NCBI GenBank assembly: GCA_016165875.1
Contig: JABBOT010000080.1
Span: forward strand, 10,480,078-10,544,077
DNA length: 64,000 bases
Source of the DNA: Acanthopleura granulata
Lineage: Eukaryota > Mollusca > Polyplacophora > Chitonida > Chitonidae
Direction: 5' to 3'
The notes beneath the pieces were generated by a model. That model saw only the letters and a program-made list of their open reading frames with translations. It searched no databases and was not told the DNA's origin. A program made the position numbers and the translations under genes. Position 1 is the stretch's first letter, and each line of letters begins with the position of its first letter. Below, piece after piece: positions 29,501 through 40,130 of the stretch.

Positions 29501-31991
29501 GGCACCGCCGATGAAACATCATGCTGAAGACACCACACAACACCAGACACCACACAACACCAGACCCCGGCACATTATACTGACACCTCGCCGACCAGTG
29601 CAGTTTCCTTGCTCTAACCTCTCAGTGCTGAGTGCCCAGCGAGGCAACAACTAGTACCATTTTTAAAGTCTTTGGTATAACCGAGCAATGTATGACTGAT
29701 TTAAAAGTTCCAGACCGCAGGAGAATGCTCTAACCACCAGGCCACCAAGGCGGTCATTTTAACATGTAGTAGTTGCTTAACCAATATCATGTCTTAGGCA
29801 GTACATCTATAATCTGTCTTATGATCTGCCAGGTGATCTTAAGCCTTTAGGATGTTGCATTCTCAGAAACTGACAATTTTGTTTTGAAGTCCTTGAGCTA
29901 CAAGTATAGAGAGTTCACTTTTTTAGCATTACTGGAGTATACGCCAGGTGAAGAGTCAGGGAAGCTGGTTAATTCTTTAACATTGTTGCATGTTTGCAAC
30001 GCGTTTTTATTCAAGCGTATATTCTGGGGGTATGGTCATTCTGTAAAGACTGAAAAAAATTTACTTTTCATGAAGCTCTGAAGCTGCCCAACACAACCAA
30101 GGTAACTTTGTCCCCAAATTCAAATTTGGAGGGCATGTAAATCACACTAACAGTTGTTCTTTCATATGCTAAAAGGCTGAGCAATCATAGTACATGACAA
30201 TGACAAATCTGTAAACAGATTCTTTATCCGTTCAAAAAAAAACACCTGACAATAGCTGAATTAAAAAAATGTTGTCAAATCTAGTTTTCAGAATCCAGCA
30301 TATCGAGCCATGGCTTGTGTTCTACAGGTGAGGCGACTGCCCCAGGCTTTAGCATGCAGGTCATGTGTGCCTCAGTTTAGCATTTGTTCTAACTACTACA
30401 CAACAATTTGTAAATCAGCCTGTGGCGTCGTGTAAGGCATGGCGCTGATCAATCATCCTAACACCTTCAGCTACAGAGCTGTCCTGAAACGCTCGGGCGA
30501 TTCCGTCACGCTTCGCAGCATCTGACGTGTGTGCAGTCAGTGATGAGGACGTGCACCTGGCAGGATCTCTTTGATCATACAATCATAATAATTGAAGTTT
30601 TACAATCAGCCATGTTGTAGATGAGGTGGAAATTATCTCTCTCCGCAGGCGAGGCTCGTTTTTTTTTAGGCGTACATGTACAGAATTCAGTATGTGTATG
30701 CATATACACATGTACGCGTGTGCTTCTGCACAAATACAAGGAGTGTACCAAGACATTTACATGCACCCATCTGTAGGCGTAAATGTACATCAGGGTTATA
30801 CCCCTGTCAAATATTCCCTAAATCAATTACTGATCACAACGAACAAAAGAATAAGAATAAACAGTGTATTAAAAGATGTATGATATATGATTGACATTCA
30901 TAGTTTAAACTGGAAGTTGCATATCCAGACATGGTCTCCAGGATTGGACATGGAATGGAAGTGTGTGGAAAAGTGTACTCAAGGACAGGACCACACTACA
31001 TACCTGAGTGTTGCAATCTGCCTTCAGCCTTTTTTCTCAGGTATTCCTCCAATTCGTCAGGGTCAGAGAAAATAGGGTCTTCATAGCCATTGCTATCGTC
31101 CGAGACTCCATCCAAGGAGACATCGGAGCCCTTGACCACGTGGTCCAGAGCATCTCTAGACTCAGGGGTTTTCTCTTCGCCAACATTACCAGGTGACTGC
31201 TTCTCTGGGCTACACATGTTCCCCCCACCCTCCTGGAGACTCTTCTGTGACAGGTACTGTAAATAAGACTGGGCCATGGCCATGGAAGAGTTCACCTGGA
31301 ATGTCACATCACTGGTGACTGTGGCCGTGCCGGCCGACATTAGATTGGCCACTGTCGCCACACTCATTGCATTCACACTGCCTTCACATTGCGACACGCT
31401 CACTCTGCCACTTCCTGTTGGCTCTGAAGTAACACAGGGCTGGGAAAAGCCAAACGGACTGCTCTGGTCACTGGCCGAGTTATTCGGCGATACAGAAGGA
31501 CTGGAACTTACATAAGCTAAAAAATTGTTTCTGCGTGACGGTGATGACAGCGTTTCTACTACACGGTCTTCTGCTGCTTTTGTGTCTTGGGGACATTTGT
31601 CATCGGTTTCCTCGGAGACCCCATTGCCTGGCAGCGGCGGAGGCAGTTCCCTGTCAGGAGAGCACTGGTTATTAGAAAGTATCTGGCCTTGCCGTGGCTG
31701 AGTGGCCGTGTCCTCGATTGACCAGGCAGGTGGCTCTGGTTTGTTACTAGCATGACTGGCACTGACCCCGTTCGCTGACAGCACAGTTGACATCTGCTTC
31801 AAGGAGAACACCTCCTCGCGAATCACCACCATATCCGTCTCCGTGGCAACCGTGGGTTCATCCGGAGAGCTCTTTGCTCCTTGGACAACCACAGTGGCAC
31901 CAGCGGCTGCGAGTTTACTGTCCACCTCCTCTTTACAGCTTTCGTCTATCACTTCTCGTTTTAACGGGGACTGAAGAACTTTCGCTGTCAT
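21306..31991 (-). CDS. Pax: Pax paired-domain transcription factor, five coding exons
   Basis: Exons in order: 31991-31004, 25422-25242, 24616-24479, 23896-23770, 23525-21306 (3,654 bases, about 1,217 residues). All introns are GT-AG and phases fit (1, 2, 2, 0). An in-frame TGA nine bases before the ATG supports the start. The paired domain spans about residues 335-461; it carries [38 protein letters not shown] and SSINRIIR, which fix the family as a nuclear DNA-binding regulator. Unusual points: about 330 residues precede the domain, NQLGGVF is replaced by NQYGREF, and I see no homeodomain or clear octapeptide in the 739-residue tail. The tail has PLDLS (849-853) and basic clusters. Divergence and the host suggest Pax-beta, the lophotrochozoan family; Pax-alpha or a diverged Pox-neuro-like gene are alternatives. 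Confidence 0.9.
22401..22415 (-). other. CtBP-binding motif PLDLS in the Pax tail
   Basis: The codons read P-L-D-L-S followed by N-H-K. PxDLS is the established docking motif for the co-repressor CtBP. The motif is seen directly; its use here is inferred. Confidence 0.65.
23770..23896 (-). CDS. Pax exon 4: end of the paired domain
   Basis: Acceptor TTTCTTTGTTTCAG, donor GAAGAT/GTAAGT; completes Lys436 and encodes residues 437-478. Contains LLGDGIC and [12 protein letters not shown], the last RED helices, followed by a short Gln/Arg-rich stretch. Confidence 0.95.
24111..24351 (-). mobile_element. Full-length SINE family A with 12-bp target duplication, inside a Pax intron
   Basis: Flanked by identical ATGAATTTTTTA at 24099-24110 and 24352-24363. 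The plus strand shows the reversed (ATTT)n tail, GGAGGAAACCGGGCAG and a tRNA-like head ending GGAGGCCCC. It lies in the intron between Pax exons 3 and 4, in the same orientation as the gene. The clean target duplication fixes the limits of the family. Confidence 0.9.
24479..24616 (-). CDS. Pax exon 3: linker and start of the RED subdomain
   Basis: Acceptor ATTTGTTACAG, donor CAGAA/GTATGT; codons 391-435 with partial codons at both ends. Carries TGSI, GGSKPK, TTPDVV and MFAWEIR, standard landmarks of the linker and RED part. A 12-bp tandem repeat (GGATTGACTGAC type) lies just upstream of the acceptor. Confidence 0.95.
25005..25200. mobile_element. Diverged relative of the MITE at 21,018
   Basis: Shares the interior order of the 21,018 element: poly-T, ATTAACAT(A)GGGAGA-like block, AATAAAAACTTT, GGTCAGT(C/T)GGG and ATATTTTTAA. 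Its inverted ends are no longer recognisable. Lies in the intron between Pax exons 2 and 3. Confidence 0.5.
25242..25422 (-). CDS. Pax exon 2: N-terminal half of the paired domain
   Basis: Acceptor TGCCTTTGTTGCAG, donor AACAG/GTATGA; residues 330-390 including split codons. Contains the beta-turn and first helix-turn-helix (PAI subdomain). [15 protein letters not shown] and SHGCVSKIL are conserved; the canonical LGGVF turn is YGREF. Specificity positions 42, 44 and 47 of the domain are Q, Q and H. Confidence 0.95.
25459..25560 (-). mobile_element. SINE family A tail fragment
   Basis: TTTATTTAATTAGTGTCATA, CTCAAGAATGTTTCA and GTGGGAAACCCTCACAATC follow the family order with heavy divergence. 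Lies in Pax intron 1, just upstream of exon 2. Confidence 0.5.
25575..25790. repeat. Dispersed repeat D, copy 1
   Basis: Shares GAGGCAAATAAATGTCACAAA, CAAGCCTCAAAAAACCTC, AATCTCA and AATATTAGATCACT with 43,745-43,950 and, in part, with 57,105-57,310 and (reverse) 55,860-55,960. About 200 bp, non-coding, in Pax intron 1. Confidence 0.6.
26236..26487. repeat. Minisatellite based on a 19-bp unit
   Basis: The unit GTCACAAGCGAGTGAGCAT repeats, with a GTCACAT insert after every second unit in most of the array, giving a higher-order period of about 45 bp. Lies in Pax intron 1. Confidence 0.9.
28953..29254. repeat. Minisatellite, 46-bp unit, about 6.5 copies
   Basis: Copies start at 28953, 28999, 29045, 29091, 29137, 29183 and 29229. 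Each holds the perfect 12-bp palindrome CACTTCGAAGTG. All three plus frames are open across it, which follows from the repeat alone. Lies in Pax intron 1. Confidence 0.95.
29421..29755 (-). mobile_element. SINE family B, tRNA-headed, about 335 bp
   Basis: The reverse strand starts with a tRNA-like head (CTTGGTGGCCTGGTGGTTAG, A box), then ACTTTAAAAATGGTACTAG, GGTTAGAGCAAGGAAACTG, GTCAGTATAATGTG and CACTTGATATAAATAC, ending in a TACATA-type tail. This block order is familiar to me from mollusc genomes; the B box is decayed. A GACACCACACAACACCA tandem lies within. In Pax intron 1. Confidence 0.7.
29756..31003. other. Proximal part of Pax intron 1
   Basis: No exon or full repeat recognised. Open frames at 30,575-30,894 on both strands overlap CATGTAC-rich simple sequence and lack coding character. 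Confidence 0.4.
31004..31991 (-). CDS. Pax exon 1: long N-terminal extension
   Basis: Encodes residues 1-329 plus one base, ending CTCAG/GTATGT. No known domain is visible. It is rich in Ser, Pro and acidic residues with many S-P pairs, a proline run (E-L-P-P-P-L-P), and an L-K11-R-E sumoylation-type site near the start. The last 20 residues ([10 protein letters not shown]) look helical and sit right before the paired domain. Most Pax proteins begin the paired domain within a few dozen residues of the start, so this exon is the gene's most unusual part. It is more GC-rich than its flanks. Confidence 0.88.
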
Positions 31992-33339
31992 CGCGAGTCA
32001 CAGGGAAGCGAAAACAGCGTGTCTGTCCGTCCGCACGCTGCTGCTGCTATTAGATGACAGGATTCCTGGTTTGGTCTGGCAGGGTCTGACAGTACAACCT
32101 ACTCCCCAGCTCCCTGAGCTGCAGACCATACCATCTGCCTTAATGGTGAAGTGTTTGCAGGGATGGCAAGCCAGGCTCCAGGCAGCAGCGGACTTTTCAT
32201 AATCAGTGAAGCATGATGAAACAGCCCATTTGAGATGCTGCCTTGTTGCTTGCCTGAGCTTCCTGCTATTTCAGCACGCCTGGTTGGCTTTCTATGGAAG
32301 CTCAGTCCGTGCCATTATTTCCCCAAACGCACAAAAGACCGGATCTTTTTTTTTTTCTTTCTGGCAGAGATCTGTGGTAAAGCATGAAGCATCAAGTTGT
32401 GTATTCCTCGTCCCTTCGGTTGTTCAGCCGTGCCATTCTGTAGGAAATAACAAACAGAAGAAAAGAAAATTGAACAGAGAATGGTTAAAGCGAGTGGATA
32501 TGGCATGAATGCAGACATGGCCAGGTGCGAATAAAACTGCTCGCCACAAACATAAACGAGCCGAGTAAAATTAGTTATTTAATAGCCTGTTTCTTAAGTC
32601 TGCTTCTTGCACGAGTAAATAAAAAGAAATTTTAATGAGGCTGTGAAAAACAAGGATAAGCAGTCTTGCCTATGGGCAAGCTAGAGTAAATTACACAGTA
32701 AAGTAGGCAGGTAATTGTGGTCAGGTGAAGGCCATCTTTGTTAAGGTTTTCTTCTCCACGTTTGGGCTGGAGCCCGTCAACAATAGGAGAACGCTCTTTC
32801 TGTGCTTCTGCCACACAGCCTTGAACACCTAGCTAACAACAAATCATTCACCTCAGAGCCAGCGTTGAACCTCCAACTCTTGACTAATTAGACATTTCAC
32901 TCACCCTGCAGACATATGCATCAGATCTAACCATCTTGGCTGACACGCCAAACAGCGAGCATTCGCCAAAGACACTGTCTTCAGTCAGTAATTTAATCCC
33001 ATTAACACATGGCCACATTAGTTTATTTTTCCTTCTAATATTTTAACGTTTTTTTGCCCTTCCAGCTGGCTAAGTCTTAATAATAATAAAGGCTAAACTT
33101 AAACAAAATGTCACAGATGTAATTATTATTATTAATTAGGTGTAATTATTTACATGTACAGATCCAATTTTATTTTGTTCTTTTATTTTTTTGTTTTATT
33201 TTTTCTTTTTCTTTCTTTCTTTCTTTAGGAAGGGGTAAATTAATTGGCTGCACAGCAAGTGTTGAACCCTAATACAAGGGAGCTCATTACCATGATGGCC
33301 ATATATATATATATATACAGAGGTATTTTATGATACTAT
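31992..33339 (-). promoter_or_regulatory. Candidate 5' UTR and proximal promoter of Pax
   Basis: The first 200-250 bases upstream of the ATG are GC-richer and hold a CAG/CAGCAG run and an in-frame TGA, as expected for a leader. Further out the sequence is AT-rich with a poly-pyrimidine tract near 33,170-33,230. I cannot place a start site or a TATA box with confidence; an upstream non-coding exon is possible. Confidence 0.35.
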
Positions 33340-33558
33340 TTATTTATCTCTTTATCTGACTTGTGTTTTACCACATACTGAAGAATATTTCACTTATACA
33401 ATGGGGGGGGGGGCAAGCAGCATGGCAGACCTTCTCATGTACGGCCAGAGAGGAAGCCAGCTTGAACTAAACTTGAACTCGCAGCAACTGCATTGGTGTG
33501 TGGTTAACAGGTAATTACGATGTGGCAGTGCACTGGCCACCTCGGCCACGGAGGCCTG
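33340..33558 (-). mobile_element. SINE family A copy with an interrupting G run
   Basis: TATTTATCTCTTTATCTGAC, TGTTTTACCACATACT, GAAGAATATTTCACTTATAC, then a run of ten G in place of part of the body, AGACCTTCTCATGTACGGCC and a tRNA-like head ending GGCCACGGAGGCC. An internal deletion has removed the GGAAACC block. Confidence 0.75.
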
Positions 33559-33822
33559 TATGACATTATACAGGTAAACAATAAAACAATTACGACACAG
33601 CCACACTCCACCTCCTTCATAGGCAAGAACAAAACTTACAAACAAGAAATACACTAATTATACATTAAATAAATTAATTTAGACACACTCCAATAACTAC
33701 AATAGTTCACTTTACACAGCTTTTAAGTTGGAATATTACAAGGAAGGTTTCATAGAACTTCCAAAATTTACAAGTACCATCCATGTACACAGAAATGTCA
33801 AACAAACGTGAGCCTCAAGCTG

Positions 33823-34882
33823 TGCAGGTGAAAGCCTTTCCTGATATCACGACATCATGTACATGTGCAGCTGAAAGCCTTTCCTGATATCATGACATCA
33901 TGTACATGTGCAGCTGAAAGCCTTTCCTGATATCACGACATCATGTACATGTGCAGCTGAAAGCCTATCATGACATCATGTACATGTGCAGGTGAAAGCC
34001 TTTCCTGATATCACGACATCATATACATGTGCAGGTGAAAGGCTATCATGACATCATGTACATGTGCAGCTGAAAGCCTTTCCTGATATCATGACATCAT
34101 GTACATGTGCAGGTGAAACCTTTCCTGATATCATGACATCATGTACATGTGCAGCTGAAAGCCTTTCCTGATATCACGACATCATGTACATGTGCAGGTG
34201 AAAGCTCATCATGGCATCATGTACATGTGCAGGTGAAAGCCTTTCCTGATATCACGACATCATATACATGTGCAGGTGAAAAGCTTTCATGACATCATGT
34301 ACATGTGCAGCTGAAAGCCTTTCCTGATATCATGACATCATGTACATGTGCAGGTGAAAGCCTTTCCTGATATCATGACATCATGTACATGTGCAGCTGA
34401 AAGCCTTTCCTGATATCACGACATCATGGACATGTGCAGCTGAAAGCCTATCATGACATCATGTACATGTGCAGCTGAAAGCCTTTCCTGATATCATGAC
34501 ATCATGTACATGTGCAGCTGAAAGCCTTTCCTGATATCACGACATCATATACATGTGCAGGTGAAAGGCTTTCATGACATCATGTACATGTGCAGGTGAA
34601 AGCCTTTCCTGATATCATGACATCATGTACATGTGCAGGTGAAAGCCTTTCCTGATATCATGACATCATGTACATGTGCTGGTGAAACCTTTCCTGATAT
34701 CATGACATCATGTACATGTGCAGGTGAAAGCCTTTCCTGATATGACGACATCATGTACATGTGCAGGTGAAAGCCCATCATGACATCATGTACATGTGCA
34801 GGTGAAAGCCTTTCCTGACATCATGACATCATGTACATGTGCAGGTGAAAGCCTTTCCTGATATCATGACATCATGTACATG
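33823..34882. repeat. Minisatellite, 43-bp unit with 33-36-bp variants, about 25 copies
   Basis: The main unit contains GAAAGCCTTTCCTGATATC, then A(T/C)GACATCATGTACATGTG. Shorter units lack the CTTTCCTGATAT part. Variants alternate CAGC/CAGG and CACGAC/CATGAC, so a higher-order arrangement is likely. It begins about 1.8 kb upstream of the Pax start codon. Confidence 0.95.
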
Positions 34883-34972
34883 TACTAGGCCATGATAGGG
34901 CTGAAATACTGCCTAAGTGGCATAATGCATTAATCATTCACTACTGACTAATACATGTACATGTGCACTCTC

Positions 34973-35148
34973 AGGGTTTTCTCTAGTCTCTTTCTCGTAG
35001 CACTGGTAACCACAACCAGAAATATCGGAAAATTGAGTTTCAGACAAGTTTAAGATACATTTTACATGTACTAGTGATGAAAAATATTTGAGTTTTCTGA
35101 TTTGTTCAAATTGCGTTTCTTCAAAGAAATTGGCTAGAAAAGCCCCTC
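34973..35148. mobile_element. MITE family A, copy 1
   Basis: The left end AGGGTTTTCTCTAG is the inverse of the right end GGCTAGAAAAGCCCCT. Shares TTTCTCGTAG, GGTAACCACAACCAGAAA, GAGTTTCAGACAAG and GTGATGAAAAATATT with the copies at 57,568 and 59,851. Confidence 0.75.
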
Positions 35149-35739
35149 ACAGTTTGTGTTTATGATGCATCTATTTCACATTTATGCAACCAATTAGTGA
35201 TCAGGTGGCCTTTTTAATTTGCCTGGATTTCCCAGCTAGCTTTTCTCATCTGTCTTCATGTTTACTCCAGACAATCAAAACACATGTACATCTTCATATG
35301 TATCATAGTATCTTAATGCACAAGTGTTTTGGTTTCTTTTACATGTTACTAATTTAGTTACACCTTTTTCTTGGGTAGGTGGGGGAGGGGAAGATGGTGG
35401 AATAAAAAATTAAAACTGTCAACATTAAATTTCTTACACCTGTAGAGCTGAGGTTCCGAGATACAGGAGGCCTTGTAATCTTTACAATAATTTGCTTGAT
35501 GTTAACCCTAAAAAGACAAGAGCCTTTCCCTTTTACCATCAGCATCAAGGCACTGCTGTATGGCACCCCCTCATTGGGAGCCCCCAGCTTGGCAGTAAGA
35601 CATCAGGTCTACATTACACTGCATCATCTATCATTATGACTAACAGCTTCTGACAGCTGACAAATCATGTTCATTTCTTTAACCCTTCAAAAAGTAGATG
35701 ATAATTAAGCCTCCTCAGCAAGTTCACAGAAATGAATGT
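35149..35739. other. Gene-free spacer
   Basis: AT-rich sequence with no recognised repeat or coding region. Confidence 0.4.
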
Positions 35740-36540
35740 ACATGTGTGATGGACATATGCACAACACAGCAGTTGTGTTGTAACACTGTACAATAACTCT
35801 ACACAATAAAAGAGTTGTACTGTAATACTGCACAGTGATCATACACAAATTGCACTGTACTGTTAAACTGTAGAGCAGTGAACACAACACAGCGGTTATG
35901 CTGTAATACTGCACATTACATCTGCACAAAAGGAGTTCTACACCATGTAATACCATATAATGGTGTACCATACTGTATAACACTAAACTACATGTACTAC
36001 CATAATATACATACACAGAAGTTTTATCCTAATACTGTGTAGTGAAATATATTTACTCTGTACTACACAGTACTGTCCGCAACATAGCAGTTGCTTTGTG
36101 ATACAGTACTGTACACAACACAGGAGGTCTACTGTAATACTTTACAGCGCATGTACATGTATAATGCAGTTGTGGTACTGTGACTGTACATTACAGTACA
36201 ACACAGCAGTTGTACTAAGCCTGCTGTACAACTCTGTACACAACAGCTGTACTGTGATATGTTATTGCAATTGCACTAAACAAAATCAAATGTACTATAC
36301 AACAGCAGATGTGCACAATATAGCAATTTATGTGAATACCACTGCACTCTTTATGTACAGCAGAACATAGCAGTTGTACTTTACTACAATAACAAACAGC
36401 AGTTCTCAGATGTACTTTGACACTGTACAGTGCACTACACAACAAAGTTGTGTTGTGATATTGAACAGTTAATGTACAAGCATGTGTAATGCATATAACG
36501 CAGCAGCTGTACTGCAAAATACTGTGCAGTAGAGACATGG
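35740..36540. repeat. Degenerate tandem array, roughly 40-bp period
   Basis: About 20 diverged units built from ACAACACAGCAGTTGTACTG and TAATACTGTACAGT-like blocks, with indels. ACTGTACAGT-type palindromes recur. The long open frames on both strands here are by-products. Confidence 0.8.
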
Positions 36541-38821
36541 TAATATAAAAGGCAGCCACATAAGCAGACAAACTAGATAGGGTAATGATAATAATAATAA
36601 TACAATTTAATAGAAGTACTAATCTGATGACAAATGTAAAAGTTACTAGGTTTTTTTCTCTAAGTCTTTTATAAACTGAGTTAACAGTTTAACTTCACCT
36701 TATCAGAATCAAAGAGGCTTTATATACATGTATGTACAGTTTTGGGTGCTGGGGAAGTGTAGGTTGTGGTGTTATCAGAGCTGCAGATCCAAACAGCGGC
36801 CTGCTTACACAGGTGGACGTGAAAATCCATGCAACAGGCATGGCGGCCAGGCTACACTGATCTCCAGCCAAATGAGTTGTTGCAGCGTCACGGAAACCTA
36901 GTTTTTGTGCTGCCGTATAAATATACACGGTTCATGTTACGCCCTGCTATTCAGTTCCACCGCCTGGAGGAAGTTATGCGGGGCTTTTTCCAGTCTGCTA
37001 AACTTTGACAAAGAAAGTTGTGCAAGATGTATTCAAACAAATGTCTACATCTTTACATATATCCTTTTTTTCGCACCTGAATTCCGAGGGTTGCCTAAGA
37101 AAAAGAAGTCTTTCAGAAGGCAGTCATGGTTCAGTAAACATCTCAACTCAGACATATACTGGAGACCTCCAGACTGAAAAGAAGAAAATGAGCTACTATT
37201 GATAAAAGGGCAATGCAGTTCTATGAAACGGCCATTTCATGCAAACATCAGTTTCAGAAGAGTTCATTTCTGCATGGGATGGGATGTTTGCAATATCCGG
37301 AGTATTATTCTGAAATTAATCGATGATACACTCAACCATTTCGCAACCAAGTCGGGGAAACTGAAAGGGGGTTAACAGACCGCGAACCAGTTGCTCAAAC
37401 GAGTTTCAAGTTTAAAGCCAGATTTCATCTTTTTACATACATTTTGGACAAGCATCACTGGGATAGTTTAGGCTTTTGTTCAGGATTCAGTCTAAACTAG
37501 ACTTTATTACACTTTTATGCAGCACATGCAACCTTGTAAAATACAAAGCACAGACGGTTCAAGGTACAAGAAATATACATGCAGTATTTCTCTTAATGGA
37601 AAAGAAAAACAAGGACACAAACTTCATACCAACGGATGTAAAATGTTACTTACAAGTATGGTCTAAATCTCTTTAAGCTGTTTGTTTCTTGAAGGAGCAA
37701 AAGATATTTGGGAAGCTTTTTTTACGCGCAAGGTAGATTGTTGTTGAGTTTTCTCTTCCTATATATCATGTTTGCATAATTTAATAATACATTTAGTCCA
37801 AATGACTATGTAATGCATATCGAATTAATTTATCTGAATGTAAATTGCTGTCTGTATCCAAAACGATATGTTAAATCTTAATTAAGATAAATCAAACACC
37901 CACCAATTAAAATATTTTCAAGTGTGATTTTTTTCTTTAACGAAAAATCAAAAATACGTTGAGGGCAATAGTAACAAATAACTTTTCACACCATTTTCAA
38001 TGAAGTTTATATCATGGGTTTATTATCATGAATGGGGTGATTCACTTTTTGGGCCTTGAGGATGTTTACATGTCCCTAGAAACTGAAGGAAGTCATATTA
38101 CCTACTTACTGTAATCATCACTTCCGGACTACTGAAATGTGATCTTCATCACTTTTCGTTTACACTGCACGAAACTGCAGGCTCTACAAAAACAACCTCA
38201 ACTTTTCTGTACCAGTCACAAGAATATCATAAAGAATTACTTCTCATAAAGGCTAAGAAGCACCTATGATTTATCATCTACAACATCGCCACATTTTTGG
38301 TCTTAAGTCTATTAAAACATTAAACCTCTTATGTAGTTATCAGATAAATCAACGACTAAGTGAACTATTTTTTATCACCACTGCTTGTACAGGAACTGAA
38401 CACACAGAATCTACAACTTTAGGTTAACTTTTACCTTCAGCACGCAATAACGTACATCTACCTGCAAACAGGTTAACTACCAAAATTGCAAATTAATGCA
38501 AAACATTATCTGCAAACTCTAAGTTTTTCTTTCCCACACAGTACTTCTCCACTCTTGTAATCATATTAGCGATGCCTTGAATTTTTCAATTATTTAATTT
38601 CATTTTATTAACCATATCAATTTGACAGATATCTGCATATGTAAACATACAGTGTACCAATGGTAATTAAGAGGAACAGAGTTCCAAATGCTGAACACCT
38701 CATGTCCTTCCTTGTGTTTCTGTGATTTTTAACCTCATTCAGGCATCATCCATTAATCACCCTGAACCACCACCCAATGCTCCACATAATCATCAAGTGT
38801 GCATCACAATCATGGTCCAGT
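36541..38821. other. Gene-free spacer
   Basis: No repeat family or exon recognised. The open frames at 36,905-37,202 lack splice signals and family resemblance. Confidence 0.35.
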
Positions 38822-38943
38822 TGGGAAGGTCTGTCAGCAGTCTGCAGACAGACGTGGGTTTCCCACAGGCTCTACTCGGTTTCCTTCCACCATTAAACTA
38901 ACTAGTGTACGGCATACAACAGCATTCAAATAAATAAATAAAC
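38822..38943 (+). mobile_element. SINE family A, tail half
   Basis: GTCTGTCAGCAGTCTGC, GACGTGGGTTTCCC, CGGTTTCCTTCCACCATTAA and a (AATA)n tail, in the family order. The head is missing. Confidence 0.7.
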
Positions 38944-39044
38944 GAATTCATCGTCCAGATAAAACTACATCTACTAAATGATCAAAGTCCACAGTTCTCA
39001 ACTTCTCTAAAAGATTACATATAACTACCTCTCCTATGAACATC

Positions 39045-39049
39045 TCACC
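39045..39049. repeat. Target-site duplication TCACC (left)
   Basis: Identical to 43116-43120 on the other side of the LTR element. Confidence 0.85.
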
Positions 39050-39192
39050 TGTAACATGTACCGATACGTTGCATGTTCATTACAACATAAGACACATTGC
39101 TTTGCGGCAGTGAAATGCTCAGCTCCAATCGGCATGCTCATCAGCATGTGTCGTCGTGTTTGTCTTAAATATAGTCCAACTATCACATTACA
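39050..39192 (+). repeat. 5' LTR, 143 bp
   Basis: Starts TGTAACATG and ends CACATTACA. Against the right LTR I count 28 differences in 143 bases without gaps; only about 3 of these fall in the central 70 bases. Confidence 0.9.
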
Positions 39193-39207
39193 TGGTGTCA
39201 GAAATGG
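39193..39207 (+). promoter_or_regulatory. Primer-binding site of the LTR element
   Basis: TGGTGTCAGAAATGG begins directly after the LTR. The initial TGG complements a tRNA CCA end, and the sequence resembles sites attributed to leucine tRNA; the tRNA identity is inferred. Confidence 0.65.
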
Positions 39208-39479
39208 TGCGTGATATAGTTTAGCAAGTCATCCCCACATGTTCGGCCGTTGTAAGTAATGGCTCACCAAACACGGACGATGTGTACTGTCTACTGGTGT
39301 AGTGACTACAAGCTTACAACAACAACACCATGTCAACTCGTCGCAGTAGCGGAAAAGAGACCCACTGACTTTGCTGTGAACGGTGAATAAAACAGGCATT
39401 ACGTTGTATTACCTGAAACTGGACACTGAAATATCCCTTGGCTCAAATTTAGTGTTGTTCAGCAACATTCTGTTGATCA

Positions 39480-40130
39480 ATGGCTGAGTCAACCAGTATG
39501 AACTGGCAGGCGGCTGATTTAGACAAGAAGTGGAACCGCTTCAGACAGAACTGTGAGTTCACATTTAATAGACCTCTGTCAGGTAAAAGTGAAGAAGTAA
39601 AAGTGAGCTACTTAATGACATTTATTGGAGAAAAGGTTGAGATATCTATAACACCTTCACATGACACTCTGGCTGGAGTGTATAATAAGTTCAGTCAGTA
39701 CGTAGCACCAAAGCCCAATGAAATATGAGCAGCTGTGAATTTCCAGAGATGTCGACGACAGCCTGGAGAAAACTTTGACAATTTTGTCACTGACCTAAGA
39801 TTGCTCGTGAAAGGCTGTGGCTATTCTGATCCTGAGCGTATGCTATGTGATGTCGTTGTTATTGGTACATGTAACACTCCTGTGCGTCAGGTGCAGCAAG
39901 TAACCTTCATAGGTATAAAAAGTTTAGTAACAGACATCACCAGAAGAAACAGGGTAATGAAAGAAAACAGAGAGGGAAGTCAAATGACACTGAAAAAATG
40001 TGCCCTAGTTGTGGTTATGGCGAATCACACAGAAAGTGTCCGGCCATAGGAAACAGATGCAATTTTTGTCATGGCTTGAACCATTTCAGTAAAGTTAGCC
40101 GTAAGAGAAATCGCACTAATGTCGTGGAGG
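39480..40130 (+). pseudogene. gag remnant with two zinc knuckles
   Basis: An 82-codon frame from an ATG at 39480 ends at TGA 39726, and the reading resumes in the same region to 40130 with frame changes. Two knuckles are visible at 40001-40039 (C-x2-C-x5-H-x2-C) and 40058-40099 (C-x2-C-x4-H-x4-S), the last having lost its final cysteine. Gag would coat the RNA in an intact relative. Confidence 0.75.

Noticed and set aside
36098..36571. 90- and 118-codon frames on opposite strands
   Set aside because: They lie wholly inside a degenerate tandem array and have Cys/Tyr/Thr-biased composition.
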